DNA from: Serratia plymuthica NBRC 102599
GTDB taxonomy: Bacteria; Pseudomonadota; Gammaproteobacteria; Enterobacterales; Enterobacteriaceae
Assembly: GCF_001590925.1 (NCBI RefSeq)
Contig: NZ_BCTU01000012.1
Span: 157,564 to 221,563 of the forward strand
Direction: 5' to 3'
DNA length: 64,000 nt
Shown here: piece by piece, positions 10,386 through 20,146 of the stretch
Numbering within the stretch: position 1 is the stretch's first letter
How the letters are laid out: the number at the start of each line of letters is the position of its first letter
The notes under the pieces: model-generated
Told to the model about the DNA's origin: nothing
Seen by the model: the letters and a program-made list of their open reading frames with translations, nothing else
Database searches by the model: none
Program-made: the position numbers and the translations under genes

Positions 10386-11717
10386 ATGTGGTCTTTCCTT
10401 AAAAGCCGCCAGGATGTGCCGCAGGTCACCGATCAAAAACAGATCGATGCCAGCTATAAATACTGGCGTATCCAACTGATGTGGACGATGTACATCGGCT
10501 ATGCCGCGTTTTACTTCACGCGCAAAAGCTTCAACTTCATCATGCCGGCAATGCTGAGCGATCTTGGCCTGACGATGTCCGATGTCGGCATCCTCGGCAC
10601 GCTGTTTTACATTACCTACGGCTGTTCGAAGTTTATCTCCGGTATGATCAGCGATCGTTCGAACCCGCGCTATTTCATGGGGTTGGGCCTGATCATGACC
10701 GGGATACTCAACATCTTCTTCGGCCTCAGCTCTTCGCTGATGATGCTGGGCACGTTGTGGATCCTCAATGCCTTCTTCCAGGGCTGAGGCTGGCCGCCAT
10801 GCTCCAAAATCCTCACCAGTTGGTACTCGCGCTCCGAGCGCGGTGGCTGGTGGGCTATTTGGAACACCTCGCACAACTTTGGCGGCGCGCTGATCCCGCT
10901 GCTGGTCGGCTTTATCTCACTGCACTTCAGCTGGCGCTACGGCATGATCATTCCGGGCATCATCGGTGTGGTGCTGGGCCTGCTGATGTGCTGGCGCCTG
11001 CGTGACAAGCCGTCCACCATGGGTCTGCCGAGCGTCGGTAAATGGCGCAACGACGCCATGGAGCTGGTGCAGGAATCGGAAGGCCAGGGGCTGACCAACC
11101 GGGAAATCATCAAGCGCTACGTGCTGACCAACAAGTACATCTGGCTGCTGGCGGTCTCTTACGTGCTGGTGTACATCGTGCGTACCGCGATCAACGACTG
11201 GGGAAACTTGTACCTGACGCAGGAGAAAGGCTATTCGCTGATGACCGCCAACTCGGCGATCTCGCTGTTCGAAGTGGGCGGTTTTATCGGCTCGCTGGTG
11301 GCCGGATGGGGTTCTGACAAGCTGTTCCGCGGTAACCGTGGGCCAATGAACCTGATCTTCGCCATCGGTATTTTCCTGTCGGTTGCGGCGCTGTGGATCA
11401 TGCCGGGCGTCACCTTCCTGTTGCAGGCTGCCTGCTTCTTTGCCATCGGCTTCTTCATCTTTGGCCCGCAGATGCTGATCGGCATGGCGGCGGCGGAATG
11501 TTCGCACAAGGATGCCGCCGGCGCGGCAACCGGTTTTGTCGGCCTGTTCGCTTACCTAGGCGCGGCGCTGTCCGGCTATCCGATCGCCCGGGTGATGGAA
11601 ATCTGGCACTGGAACGGTTTCTTCGTGGTGATTTCCATCGCCGCCTGCCTGTCCGCGCTGTTCCTGTTGCCGTTCCTGCGCGCCCAGTCGCCGGCGCTGA
11701 AAACCGCCAAGGCATAA
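10386..11717 (+). pseudogene. uhpC: Hexose-phosphate sensor UhpC, interrupted by an in-frame TGA
   Basis: A major-facilitator membrane protein that senses external glucose 6-phosphate for UhpB. Codons 1-133 and the stretch from 10788 to 11717 are in the same frame and together make a full-length UhpC (443 codons; E. coli has about 440), broken only by TGA at 10785-10787. E. coli UhpC has Trp here (NAFFQGWGSP versus NAFFQG-stop-GWPP), so a single TGG to TGA change explains it. Downstream sequence stays well conserved (SWYSRSERGGWWAIWNTSHN, FGPQMLIGMAAAECSHKDAAGAATG), so the lesion is recent, a base-calling error, or suppressed. It is UhpC rather than the transporter UhpT on sequence match and on position after uhpB. 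Confidence 0.92.
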
Positions 11718-11721
11718 CGCA

Positions 11722-11753
11722 AAAGCGCTGCACAGGCTCTGGTGCAGCGCTTT
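11722..11753 (+). terminator. Hairpin after uhpC
   Basis: A 12-base perfect stem, AAAGCGCTGCAC (11722-11733) with GTGCAGCGCTTT (11742-11753), starts 4 bases after the uhpC stop. It ends the uhpABC unit, so no uhpT is co-transcribed. Confidence 0.78.
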
Positions 11754-11797
11754 ATGCCGTTTTTATCGCCACTTGACGGGCGCAGTTGAAAAAGTCA

Positions 11798-11826
11798 TTG
11801 ACGCCTATGATGGCCGGCAGTAACAT
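11798..11826 (+). promoter_or_regulatory. tRNA-Pro promoter
   Basis: -35 TTGACG (11798-11803), 17-base spacer, -10 TAACAT (11821-11826), followed by a GC-rich discriminator (GCGCCCCC) typical of stringently controlled stable RNA promoters. The tRNA begins 11 bases after the -10 box. Confidence 0.7.
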
Positions 11827-11836
11827 GCGCCCCCAT

Positions 11837-11913
11837 CGGCGAGTAGCGCAGCTTGGTAGCGCAACTGGTTTGGGACCAGTGGGTCGGAGGTTCGAATCCT
11901 CTCTCGCCGACCA
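11837..11913 (+). tRNA. proM: tRNA-Pro (anticodon TGG)
   Basis: A 77-base tRNA with encoded CCA. The acceptor arms CGGCGAG and CTCGCCG pair, the T loop is GGTTCGAATCC, and the anticodon stem-loop ACTGG-TTTGGGA-CCAGT gives anticodon TGG. The body matches E. coli proM (TGG) rather than proK (CGG), yet the location near eptB and dppA is where E. coli carries proK. A strong terminator follows. The last 19 bases, the CCA and the terminator are repeated 163 bases downstream. Confidence 0.96.
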
Positions 11914-11960
11914 CATTTAAGAAACCTGCTTTTTAAGCAGGTTTTTTTTCGTCTGTCGTT
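11895..11960 (+). repeat. Direct repeat, copy 1 (3' end of tRNA-Pro plus terminator)
   Basis: A 66-base segment starting inside the T arm of tRNA-Pro and running through its CCA and terminator. It is identical to 12058-12123 except for one base (T at 11952, C at 12115). A tRNA 3' end duplicated in direct orientation is the classical layout of attL/attR sites left by site-specific integration, or of a tail duplication. Confidence 0.9.
11922..11949 (+). terminator. Terminator of tRNA-Pro
   Basis: AAACCTGCTT and AAGCAGGTTT form a perfect stem (11922-11944) running into eight T residues. Confidence 0.92.
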
Positions 11961-12057
11961 CAAGAGGATGAGAACCTCCGAAGGAGGTTTGAGCCGAGCG
12001 CAGCGAGACCACGTTGCTTTAGCAACGGCCCGCAGGGCAAGCATCAAAGATGCGCGT
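11961..12057. other. Hairpin-rich 97-base spacer between the direct repeats
   Basis: Four short hairpins lie in a row: AACCTCC/GGAGGTT (11973-11989), CGTTGCT/AGCAACG (12012-12027), GCCC/GGGC (12028-12038) and GCATC/GATGC (12041-12053). There is no plausible reading frame. The layout looks like a small non-autonomous structured element inserted at, or copied with, the tRNA tail. Confidence 0.7.
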
Positions 12058-12123
12058 AATCCTCTCTCGCCGACCACATTTAAGAAACCTGCTTTTTAAG
12101 CAGGTTTTTTTTCGCCTGTCGTT
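12058..12123 (+). repeat. Direct repeat, copy 2
   Basis: Second copy of the 66-base tRNA-Pro 3' end and terminator. There is no promoter or tRNA 5' half in front of it, so it does not encode a complete tRNA. Beyond position 12123 the two sequences diverge completely. Confidence 0.9.
12085..12112 (+). terminator. Duplicate terminator
   Basis: Exact copy of the tRNA-Pro terminator stem and T run inside the second direct repeat. It could also insulate the convergent toxin-antitoxin operon. Confidence 0.85.
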
Positions 12124-12131
12124 TGTGCCGT

Positions 12132-12488
12132 TCAGGCGGCCTTACCGAACACGAATTCGAAATGTATTTCGTCGTAAGGGAACACAATCTTCGTCCCTTT
12201 CTTCTCTAAAACGCCGGCATTCAGTAGCGCTTGAACATCCGTATGTACAGCTTTGAAATCCCTGCTTACCCGCCTGGAAAGTTCGCGGATTGACATCGGC
12301 TCAGCACCGGTCATTTCTCTGATAAGCGCCATGCGGTTAGTGTTCAGCAAAACATAGGTCATTGTTTCGATATCTGGAAATGTCAGCACGCTTCCCATAT
12401 CCGCGCCAGATAATGCTTTGGAAAAATCGGCTTTAAGCCTGTTGATCGCCTGTTCGGCAGGCAGTACATTTACCGTCAGAATGCTCAT
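12132..12488 (-). CDS. Antitoxin-like winged-helix DNA-binding protein (TumA/HVO_A0114 type)
   Basis: A 118-residue protein without membrane segments. Residues about 40-105 form a winged helix (FPDIETMTYVLLNTNRMALI...SIRELSRRVSRDFKAVHTDVQALLNAGVLEKK...VFPYDEI). This is the pattern of the HVO_A0114-type DNA-binding proteins found as the second gene of TumE/TumA toxin-antitoxin pairs. A strong ribosome site (AAGGAGG) precedes ATG 12488. The start overlaps the upstream gene's stop by four bases (ATGA), so both are translated together. It probably neutralises the upstream partner and represses the operon through the repeated operator at 12786-12836. Family assignment is from motif memory. Confidence 0.75.
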   Translation of the reverse strand: MSILTVNVLPAEQAINRLKADFSKALSGADMGSVLTFPDIETMTYVLLNTNRMALIREMTGAEPMSIRELSRRVSRDFKAVHTDVQALLNAGVLEKKGTKIVFPYDEIHFEFVFGKAA

Positions 12489-12772
12489 TGTGGCCTCCTT
12501 AGCTGGTTTACTTCGGTAACAAAATCATCAACCAATTGGTTGATGTCAATAAACTCTATGGGTACCTCGGCTGCGCCGAGATGTTTGTGGTCGCCTTTAC
12601 CTGCTTCGTTGTCGTAGCGCAATACGCACACATCTTGCACAACATAGGCCAAACGGTACTTGTATCTGTGGTTGCTTCCTCTTACCGAGGGGGTTACGTC
12701 CCAGACAACCAGGCTGAGCAAACTGCTTCTGTCCAGCCAGATGCGTCTCTTCATTATGAGTATTGCCGGCAT
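12485..12772 (-). CDS. TumE-family toxin
   Basis: A 95-residue protein with the hallmark of TumE/DUF6516-type toxins: a short basic beta-rich domain centred on CVLRYDNEAGKGDHKHLG (residues about 50-67), followed by an acidic helix (FIDINQLVDDFVTEVNQL). Such proteins are proposed nucleases or RNA-acting toxins; catalytic residues are not established. ATG 12772 has AAGGA 7 bases upstream. It is the first gene of a two-gene operon with the antitoxin-like gene downstream, the order typical for this family. Its coding strand runs toward the tRNA-Pro repeats. Confidence 0.75.
   Translation of the reverse strand: MPAILIMKRRIWLDRSSLLSLVVWDVTPSVRGSNHRYKYRLAYVVQDVCVLRYDNEAGKGDHKHLGAAEVPIEFIDINQLVDDFVTEVNQLRRPQ
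12526..12545. promoter_or_regulatory. 20-bp perfect palindrome inside the toxin gene
   Basis: CATCAACCAATTGGTTGATG reads the same on both strands. It carries the CATCAA and TTGATG half-sites of the upstream operator in reversed orientation. Extended by four bases (12540-12549) it repeats TTGATGTCAA exactly as at 12815-12824. It may be an internal operator or a coincidence of the INQLVDD codons. Confidence 0.35.
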
Positions 12773-12785
12773 TTAACATTCCTTG

Positions 12786-12836
12786 TTGATGTTTAAGCTA
12801 CCATCAAGTTTATTTTGATGTCAACGATGACATCAA
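12786..12836. promoter_or_regulatory. Tandem operator of the toxin-antitoxin operon
   Basis: Two copies of TTGATG-N10-CATCAA (12786-12807 and 12815-12836) lie 29 bases apart, directly upstream of the toxin start at 12772. The distal copy extends to a 9-base perfect arm, TTGATGTCA/TGACATCAA. Repeated dyads at this spot are the usual sign of autoregulation by the antitoxin or the complex. Confidence 0.65.
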
Positions 12837-14839
<2,003 letters not shown>

Positions 14840-14856
14840 TTCGGTTGTAGCACGTT

Positions 14857-14888
14857 GCCGGGGGATATCCTTTCGCCCCCGGCTTTTT
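14857..14888 (+). terminator. Terminator of chiA
   Basis: GCCGGGGG (14857-14864) pairs with CCCCCGGC (14876-14883), followed by TTTTT. Confidence 0.92.
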
Positions 14889-15440
14889 GACAGACGAAAG
14901 TTTTTTCACGCCGCACAGATTGTGATGTCACAGGGCGCAAAAAAGACAACTCCGCCTCACCCTTTCGAGTGAGTAATCAGCATTTCATCCTGTTTTTAAC
15001 CCAGATAACGAAAATAACCGTTCAGATATTCATCATTCAGCAACAAACTTTTTTAGTTTTTTCTCGGAGTTAAATACCAATAACTTTTCGAAAGGCAGCC
15101 TATCGAGCTAAAAATGACCGTATAGCATAATTTTTAATGCTGTAACTGTTAAAAAAAGGTTTTTTTTATGTTTGTTTGCTGTTTCTCACAGTCTGCGTAA
15201 ATCCCCACTGGTTATATTGACGACACCCCAAACAGTTGGCAATTTGGTAGTCTCAGGGGTAAGAGCTAGAGTTGTTTGAGTGAATTCCACACGCTCAGAC
15301 GCCCCGCCGGGATACGTTCCCCCGGCCTCTCACGCGCGATTATCCCTTCTGCCTTTGGGCGCTGACTGCACAGGCCGTGCAATAAAAAATATAGGGTCTG
15401 GCAGTAATACACACATCACATCACATAACGGAGCACAGCG
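14889..15440. other. Long intergenic region and leader upstream of dppA
   Basis: About 550 bases without a convincing gene. The part from 15000 to 15180 is AT-rich with several T and A runs. A hairpin GCCGGG/CCCGGC lies at 15306-15326. The sequence close to dppA contains a CA-rich element and the ribosome site. The dppA promoter and a leader of 100-200 bases are expected here; the exact start cannot be read. Confidence 0.6.
15409..15429 (+). promoter_or_regulatory. CA-rich element, probable GcvB target in dppA leader
   Basis: A G-free CA repeat lies just before the CGGAG ribosome site (15429-15433) of dppA. In E. coli and Salmonella the sRNA GcvB uses its G/U-rich loop to bind such CA-rich sequences at dppA and block translation. 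Confidence 0.5.
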
Positions 15441-17048
15441 ATGACAAGTTCCTTGGGAAAAACAGGGATTCTGAAATTCGGGATTGGGCTGATTGCGTTG
15501 ACCGTAGCGGCCAGCGTACAAGCCAAAACGTTGGTTTACTGTTCTGAAGGGTCCCCGGAAGGGTTCAACCCGCAGCTGTTTACCTCGGGTACCACCTATG
15601 ATGCCAGCTCGGTGCCTATCTATAACCGTTTGGTCGAATTCAAAATCGGCACCACCGAACTGGAGCCGGGCCTGGCCGAAAAATGGGACGTCAGCGAAGA
15701 CGGCAAAACCTACACTTTCCACCTGCGTAAAGGCGTGAAGTGGCAGAGCAACAAAGACTTCAAACCGACCCGCGATTTTAACGCCGACGACGTGGTGTTC
15801 TCGTTCGAACGTCAGCTGGACGCGAACAATGCCTATCATAAAGTCTCCGGCGGCAGCTATGAGTACTTTGAAGGCATGGATATGCCGAAGCTGATCGCCA
15901 AAATCGAAAAAGTGGACGATAACACCGTGCGCTTCGTGCTGAACCGTCCGGAGTCACCGTTCCTGGCCGATCTGGGCATGGACTTCGCGTCCATCCTGTC
16001 AGCCGAATACGCCGACAACATGATGAAAGCCGGCACGCCGGAAAAAGTGGATCTGAACCCGGTCGGTACCGGCCCGTTCCAGCTGCTGCAATACCAGAAA
16101 GACTCCAAAATCCTGTACAAGGCATTTGACGGTTACTGGGGTACCAAGCCGAAGATCGACCGTTTAGTCTTCTCCATTACGCCTGACGCTTCCGTGCGTT
16201 ACGCCAAGCTGCAGAAAAACGAGTGCCAGGTGATGCCTTTCCCGAACCCGGCTGATATCGCTCGTATGAAGCAGGACAAAACCATCAACCTGATGGAAAA
16301 ACCGGGGCTGAACGTCGGCTATCTGGCGTTCAACGTCGAGAAAAAACCGCTGGATAACCTGAAAGTGCGTCAGGCGTTGACCCTGGCGGTCAACAAGCAG
16401 GCGATCATCGACGCGGTGTATCAGGGTGCGGGCCAGGCGGCCAAGAACCTGATCCCACCGACCATGTGGGGCTATAACGACGCGGTGAAGGATTACACTT
16501 ACGATCCGGTCAAGGCCAAAGAACTGCTGAAAGAAGCCGGTATGGCTGACGGTTTCGCCATCGATCTGTGGGCGATGCCGGTACAGCGTCCGTATAACCC
16601 GAATGCGCGTCGCATGGCGGAAATGATCCAGAACGACTGGGCGAAAATCGGCGTGAAAGCCAAAATCGTGACCTATGAGTGGGGTGAATACCTCAAGCGC
16701 GCCAAGGCGGGCGAACATCAGACGGTGATGATGGGCTGGACCGGCGACAACGGGGATCCGGATAACTTCTTCGCCACGCTGTTCAGCTGCGCCGCAGCGA
16801 AAGACGGCTCCAACTACTCCCGCTGGTGCTACAAGCCGTTTGAAGATCTGATTCAACCGGCGCGCGCCGAACCAAACCACGACAAACGCGTAGAACTGTA
16901 CAAACAGGCTCAGGTCGTGATGCACGATCAGGCTCCGGCGCTGATTGTTGCCCACTCCACCGTTTATGAGCCCGTGCGTAAAGAAGTGAAAGGCTACGTC
17001 GTGGATCCGCTTGGCAAGCATCACTTTGAGAACGTCTCTCTAGATTGA
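15441..17048 (+). CDS. dppA: Periplasmic dipeptide-binding protein DppA
   Basis: A 535-residue solute-binding protein (SBP_bac_5 family) that captures dipeptides for the Dpp transporter; in E. coli it also serves heme uptake and peptide chemotaxis. Signal peptide 1-28 ends SVQA; the mature protein starts [16 protein letters not shown]. Length equals E. coli DppA and the body is collinear with it ([51 protein letters not shown]). It is followed by dppBCDF after a 168-base gap holding a hairpin, an arrangement that usually keeps the binding protein more abundant than the membrane parts. Confidence 0.98.
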   Translation: MTSSLGKTGILKFGIGLIALTVAASVQAKTLVYCSEGSPEGFNPQLFTSGTTYDASSVPIYNRLVEFKIGTTELEPGLAEKWDVSEDGKTYTFHLRKGVKWQSNKDFKPTRDFNADDVVFSFERQLDANNAYHKVSGGSYEYFEGMDMPKLIAKIEKVDDNTVRFVLNRPESPFLADLGMDFASILSAEYADNMMKAGTPEKVDLNPVGTGPFQLLQYQKDSKILYKAFDGYWGTKPKIDRLVFSITPDASVRYAKLQKNECQVMPFPNPADIARMKQDKTINLMEKPGLNVGYLAFNVEKKPLDNLKVRQALTLAVNKQAIIDAVYQGAGQAAKNLIPPTMWGYNDAVKDYTYDPVKAKELLKEAGMADGFAIDLWAMPVQRPYNPNARRMAEMIQNDWAKIGVKAKIVTYEWGEYLKRAKAGEHQTVMMGWTGDNGDPDNFFATLFSCAAAKDGSNYSRWCYKPFEDLIQPARAEPNHDKRVELYKQAQVVMHDQAPALIVAHSTVYEPVRKEVKGYVVDPLGKHHFENVSLD

Positions 17049-17090
17049 TTCTGGCCCTTCGGCCGGGGTGCACAAAAGGACTTGGCAGGG

Positions 17091-17106
17091 GCGCAACAGG
17101 TTGCGC
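17091..17106 (+). terminator. Intercistronic hairpin between dppA and dppB
   Basis: GCGCAAC and GTTGCGC form a compact stem 42 bases after the dppA stop, with a further small GGCC/GGCC stem at 17053-17064. It is likely to stabilise the dppA mRNA or partly terminate transcription. Confidence 0.5.
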
Positions 17107-17216
17107 TTCTGCTGAGTCGTCCCCGGCGTATGGCATCAGGGTTGTTCAAAGTGTGTGAGCTTTAATAAGCCTGGCGGACGATGAGCTGCCGGGCATTGAT
17201 ACAGAGAGTTCGGGAT

Positions 17217-18236
17217 ATGTTGCAGTTCATACTCCGACGTTTGGGGTTAGTTATCCCAACGTTTATCGGCATAACTTTGCTGACTTTTGCATTCGTCCAT
17301 ATGATCCCCGGTGACCCGGTGACCATCATGGCCGGGGAACGCGGGATCTCCGCAGAACGCCATGCGCAGTTGATGGCGGAAATGGGGCTGGATAAGCCGC
17401 TCTATCAACAATACTTCCATTACGTATCCAACGTGCTGCATGGCGATTTGGGTACCTCCCTCAAAAGCCGCATCTCGGTGTGGGAAGAGTTTGTTCCACG
17501 CTTTAAAGCCACGCTGGAGCTCGGTTTCTGCGCGATGATCTTCGCCGTGCTGGTGGGCATTCCGGTAGGGGTGCTGGCGGCGGTCCGGCGGGGATCGATA
17601 TTCGATCATACCGCGGTGGGCATTTCGCTGACCGGCTATTCGATGCCGATTTTCTGGTGGGGCATGATGCTGATCATGCTGGTGTCGGTGCAGCTAAACC
17701 TGACGCCGGTATCGGGGCGCGTCAGCGATACGGTGTTCCTCGATGACAGCTTGCCGCTGACCGGCTTTATGCTGATCGACACTCTGATCTGGGGCGAACC
17801 GGGCGACTTCACCGATGCGGTAATGCATATGATCCTGCCGGCCATCGTGCTCGGCACCATTCCGTTGGCGGTCATCGTGCGCATGACGCGCTCCTCAATG
17901 CTGGAAGTGCTCGGCGAAGATTACATCCGCACCGCACGCGCCAAGGGCGTGAGCCGTATGAGGGTGATTGTGGTGCATGCGCTGCGCAACGCGCTGTTGC
18001 CGGTAGTGACGGTCATCGGCTTGCAGGTCGGCACCATGCTGGCCGGTGCCATTCTGACCGAAACCATCTTCTCCTGGCCGGGCCTGGGGCGTTGGCTGAT
18101 GGACGCGCTGCAACGCCGCGACTACCCGGTCGTTCAGGGCGGCGTGTTGTTGGTCGCCTGTATGATTATTCTGGTTAACCTGCTGGTAGACGTGCTCTAC
18201 GGCGTGGTCAACCCGCGTATTCGCCACAAGAAATAA
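17217..18236 (+). CDS. dppB: Dipeptide ABC transporter permease DppB
   Basis: A 339-residue inner-membrane permease with about six helices. The inner-membrane loop motif EVLGEDYIRTARAKGVSRMRV is the EAA motif that contacts the ATPases. Start ATG 17217 gives MLQFILRRLGLVIPTFIGI, identical to the E. coli N-terminus, and the same length; an in-frame extension to 17181 is not needed. dppC follows after 11 bases. Confidence 0.97.
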   Translation: MLQFILRRLGLVIPTFIGITLLTFAFVHMIPGDPVTIMAGERGISAERHAQLMAEMGLDKPLYQQYFHYVSNVLHGDLGTSLKSRISVWEEFVPRFKATLELGFCAMIFAVLVGIPVGVLAAVRRGSIFDHTAVGISLTGYSMPIFWWGMMLIMLVSVQLNLTPVSGRVSDTVFLDDSLPLTGFMLIDTLIWGEPGDFTDAVMHMILPAIVLGTIPLAVIVRMTRSSMLEVLGEDYIRTARAKGVSRMRVIVVHALRNALLPVVTVIGLQVGTMLAGAILTETIFSWPGLGRWLMDALQRRDYPVVQGGVLLVACMIILVNLLVDVLYGVVNPRIRHKK

Positions 18237-18247
18237 GGGGCGCTCTA

Positions 18248-19150
18248 ATGTCTCAAGTCACTGAGCCTGTTGTTAAAGGTGCGCCGAAGCCCATGAGCCC
18301 GTTCCAGGAGTTCTGGCACTATTTCAAGCGCAACAAAGGGGCCGTTGTCGGCCTGGTTTATATCGTTTTGATGTTTGTGATTGCTATTGGCGCCGGCGTA
18401 CTGGCACCGCATGCCCCGGCGGATCAGTTCCGCGACGCGCTGCTCAGGCCGCCGGCCTGGCAGGAAGGGGGCAGTTGGCAGTATTTCCTCGGTACCGACG
18501 ATGTGGGCCGAGATGTGCTGTCGCGCCTGATGTACGGCGCGCGGTTGTCACTGCTGGTCGGTTGCCTGGTGGTGGTGCTGTCGCTGATCATGGGCGTGGT
18601 GCTGGGCCTGCTGGCCGGCTACTTCGGCGGCGTGGTGGATGCCGTCATCATGCGTATCGTCGACATCATGCTGGCGCTGCCAAGCCTGCTGCTGGCGCTG
18701 GTGCTGGTGGCGATCTTCGGCCCGTCGATCGTCAACGCCTCGCTGGCGCTGACCTTCGTCGCCTTGCCGCACTATGTGCGTCTAACCCGCGCGGCGGTGC
18801 TGGTGGAAGTGAACCGCGACTACGTCACTGCCTCACGCGTGGCGGGCGCCGGTGCGATGCGTCAAATGTTCATCAACATTCTGCCAAACTGCCTGGCACC
18901 CTTGATCGTCCAGGCCTCTCTTGGCTTCTCGAACGCCATTCTGGATATGGCCGCTCTCGGCTTTCTGGGCATGGGTGCGCAACCGCCAACGCCGGAGTGG
19001 GGCACCATGCTCTCCGACGTGCTGCAGTTCGCCCAAAGCGCCTGGTGGGTCGTGACCTTCCCCGGCGTGGCGATTCTGCTGACGGTGCTTGCATTCAACC
19101 TGATGGGGGACGGCTTGCGTGATGCTCTCGACCCCAAACTCAAGCAGTAA
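18248..19150 (+). CDS. dppC: Dipeptide ABC transporter permease DppC
   Basis: A 300-residue second permease subunit that pairs with DppB. The N-terminal cytoplasmic tail (residues 1-30) is followed by a first helix, then the FLGTDDVGRDVLSRLMYGARLSL motif typical of DppC/OppC and an EAA loop (VEVNRDYVTASRVAGAGAMRQMF). An AAGGGG site lies 8 bases before ATG 18248. dppD follows after 15 bases. Confidence 0.97.
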   Translation: MSQVTEPVVKGAPKPMSPFQEFWHYFKRNKGAVVGLVYIVLMFVIAIGAGVLAPHAPADQFRDALLRPPAWQEGGSWQYFLGTDDVGRDVLSRLMYGARLSLLVGCLVVVLSLIMGVVLGLLAGYFGGVVDAVIMRIVDIMLALPSLLLALVLVAIFGPSIVNASLALTFVALPHYVRLTRAAVLVEVNRDYVTASRVAGAGAMRQMFINILPNCLAPLIVQASLGFSNAILDMAALGFLGMGAQPPTPEWGTMLSDVLQFAQSAWWVVTFPGVAILLTVLAFNLMGDGLRDALDPKLKQ

Positions 19151-19165
19151 CAGAGGACGAGAGAG

Positions 19166-20146
19166 ATGGCGTTATTAAATGTAGACAAGCTTTCGGTGCA
19201 CTTCGGTGACGAAGGGACACCGTTCCGCGCGGTCGACCGTATCAGTTACAGCGTTGAGCAGGGCCAGGTGGTCGGCATCGTCGGCGAATCCGGCTCCGGC
19301 AAGTCCGTCAGCTCGCTGGCGATCATGGGATTGATCGATTTCCCCGGCAAGGTGATGGCAGAAAAACTGGAGTTTAACGGCCAGGATCTGCGCAAGATTT
19401 CCGAAAAAGAGCGCCGCCAACTGGTGGGCTCGGAAGTGGCGATGATCTTCCAGGACCCGATGACCAGCCTGAACCCGTGTTACACCGTCGGTTTCCAGAT
19501 TATGGAAGCGTTGAAGGTACACCAGGGCGGTAGCCGCAGTACTCGCCGCCAGCGGGCCGTGGATCTGCTGACCCAGGTGGGCATTCCCGATCCGGCCTCG
19601 CGGCTGGACGTGTACCCGCATCAGCTTTCCGGCGGGATGAGCCAGCGCGTAATGATCGCCATGGCGATCGCCTGTCGGCCCAAGCTGCTGATTGCCGATG
19701 AACCGACCACGGCGCTCGACGTGACCATCCAGGCGCAAATTATCGAACTGCTGCTGGAGTTGCAGCAGCGCGAGAATATGGCGCTCTTGCTGATCACCCA
19801 CGATTTGGCGCTGGTATCCGAAGCGGCGCACCACATCATCGTGATGTACGCCGGTCAGGTGGTGGAATCCGGCAAGGCCGCAGAGATTTTCCGCGCGCCG
19901 CGTCACCCTTACACCCAGGCACTGCTGCGCGCACTGCCGGAATTCGCCGCCGACAAGGCGCGTCTGGCATCGCTGCCGGGCGTGGTGCCGGGCAAATATG
20001 ACCGTCCTGACGGGTGTCTGCTCAACCCGCGCTGCCCGTACGCCAATGAGCGTTGCCGCGCCGAGGAGCCGGAACTGCGCAGCATTCCCGGCCGCCAGGT
20101 TAAATGTCACACACCGCTGGATGATGCGGGGAGGCCGACCGTATGA
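19166..20146 (+). CDS. dppD: Dipeptide ABC transporter ATPase DppD
   Basis: A 326-residue ATP-binding subunit. Walker A GESGSGKS is near residue 40, the signature LSGGMSQR near 155, and Walker [13 protein letters not shown] near 175. The C-terminal oligopeptide/dipeptide extension contains a cysteine cluster ([14 protein letters not shown]) of the type that holds an iron-sulfur cluster in some Dpp/Opp ATPases. Its stop overlaps the dppF start by four bases. Confidence 0.97.
   Translation: MALLNVDKLSVHFGDEGTPFRAVDRISYSVEQGQVVGIVGESGSGKSVSSLAIMGLIDFPGKVMAEKLEFNGQDLRKISEKERRQLVGSEVAMIFQDPMTSLNPCYTVGFQIMEALKVHQGGSRSTRRQRAVDLLTQVGIPDPASRLDVYPHQLSGGMSQRVMIAMAIACRPKLLIADEPTTALDVTIQAQIIELLLELQQRENMALLLITHDLALVSEAAHHIIVMYAGQVVESGKAAEIFRAPRHPYTQALLRALPEFAADKARLASLPGVVPGKYDRPDGCLLNPRCPYANERCRAEEPELRSIPGRQVKCHTPLDDAGRPTV

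Noticed and set aside
12050..12256. A 68-codon plus-strand frame starting in the tRNA repeat
   Set aside because: It runs through the terminator and antisense to the antitoxin gene; Arg-rich and featureless.
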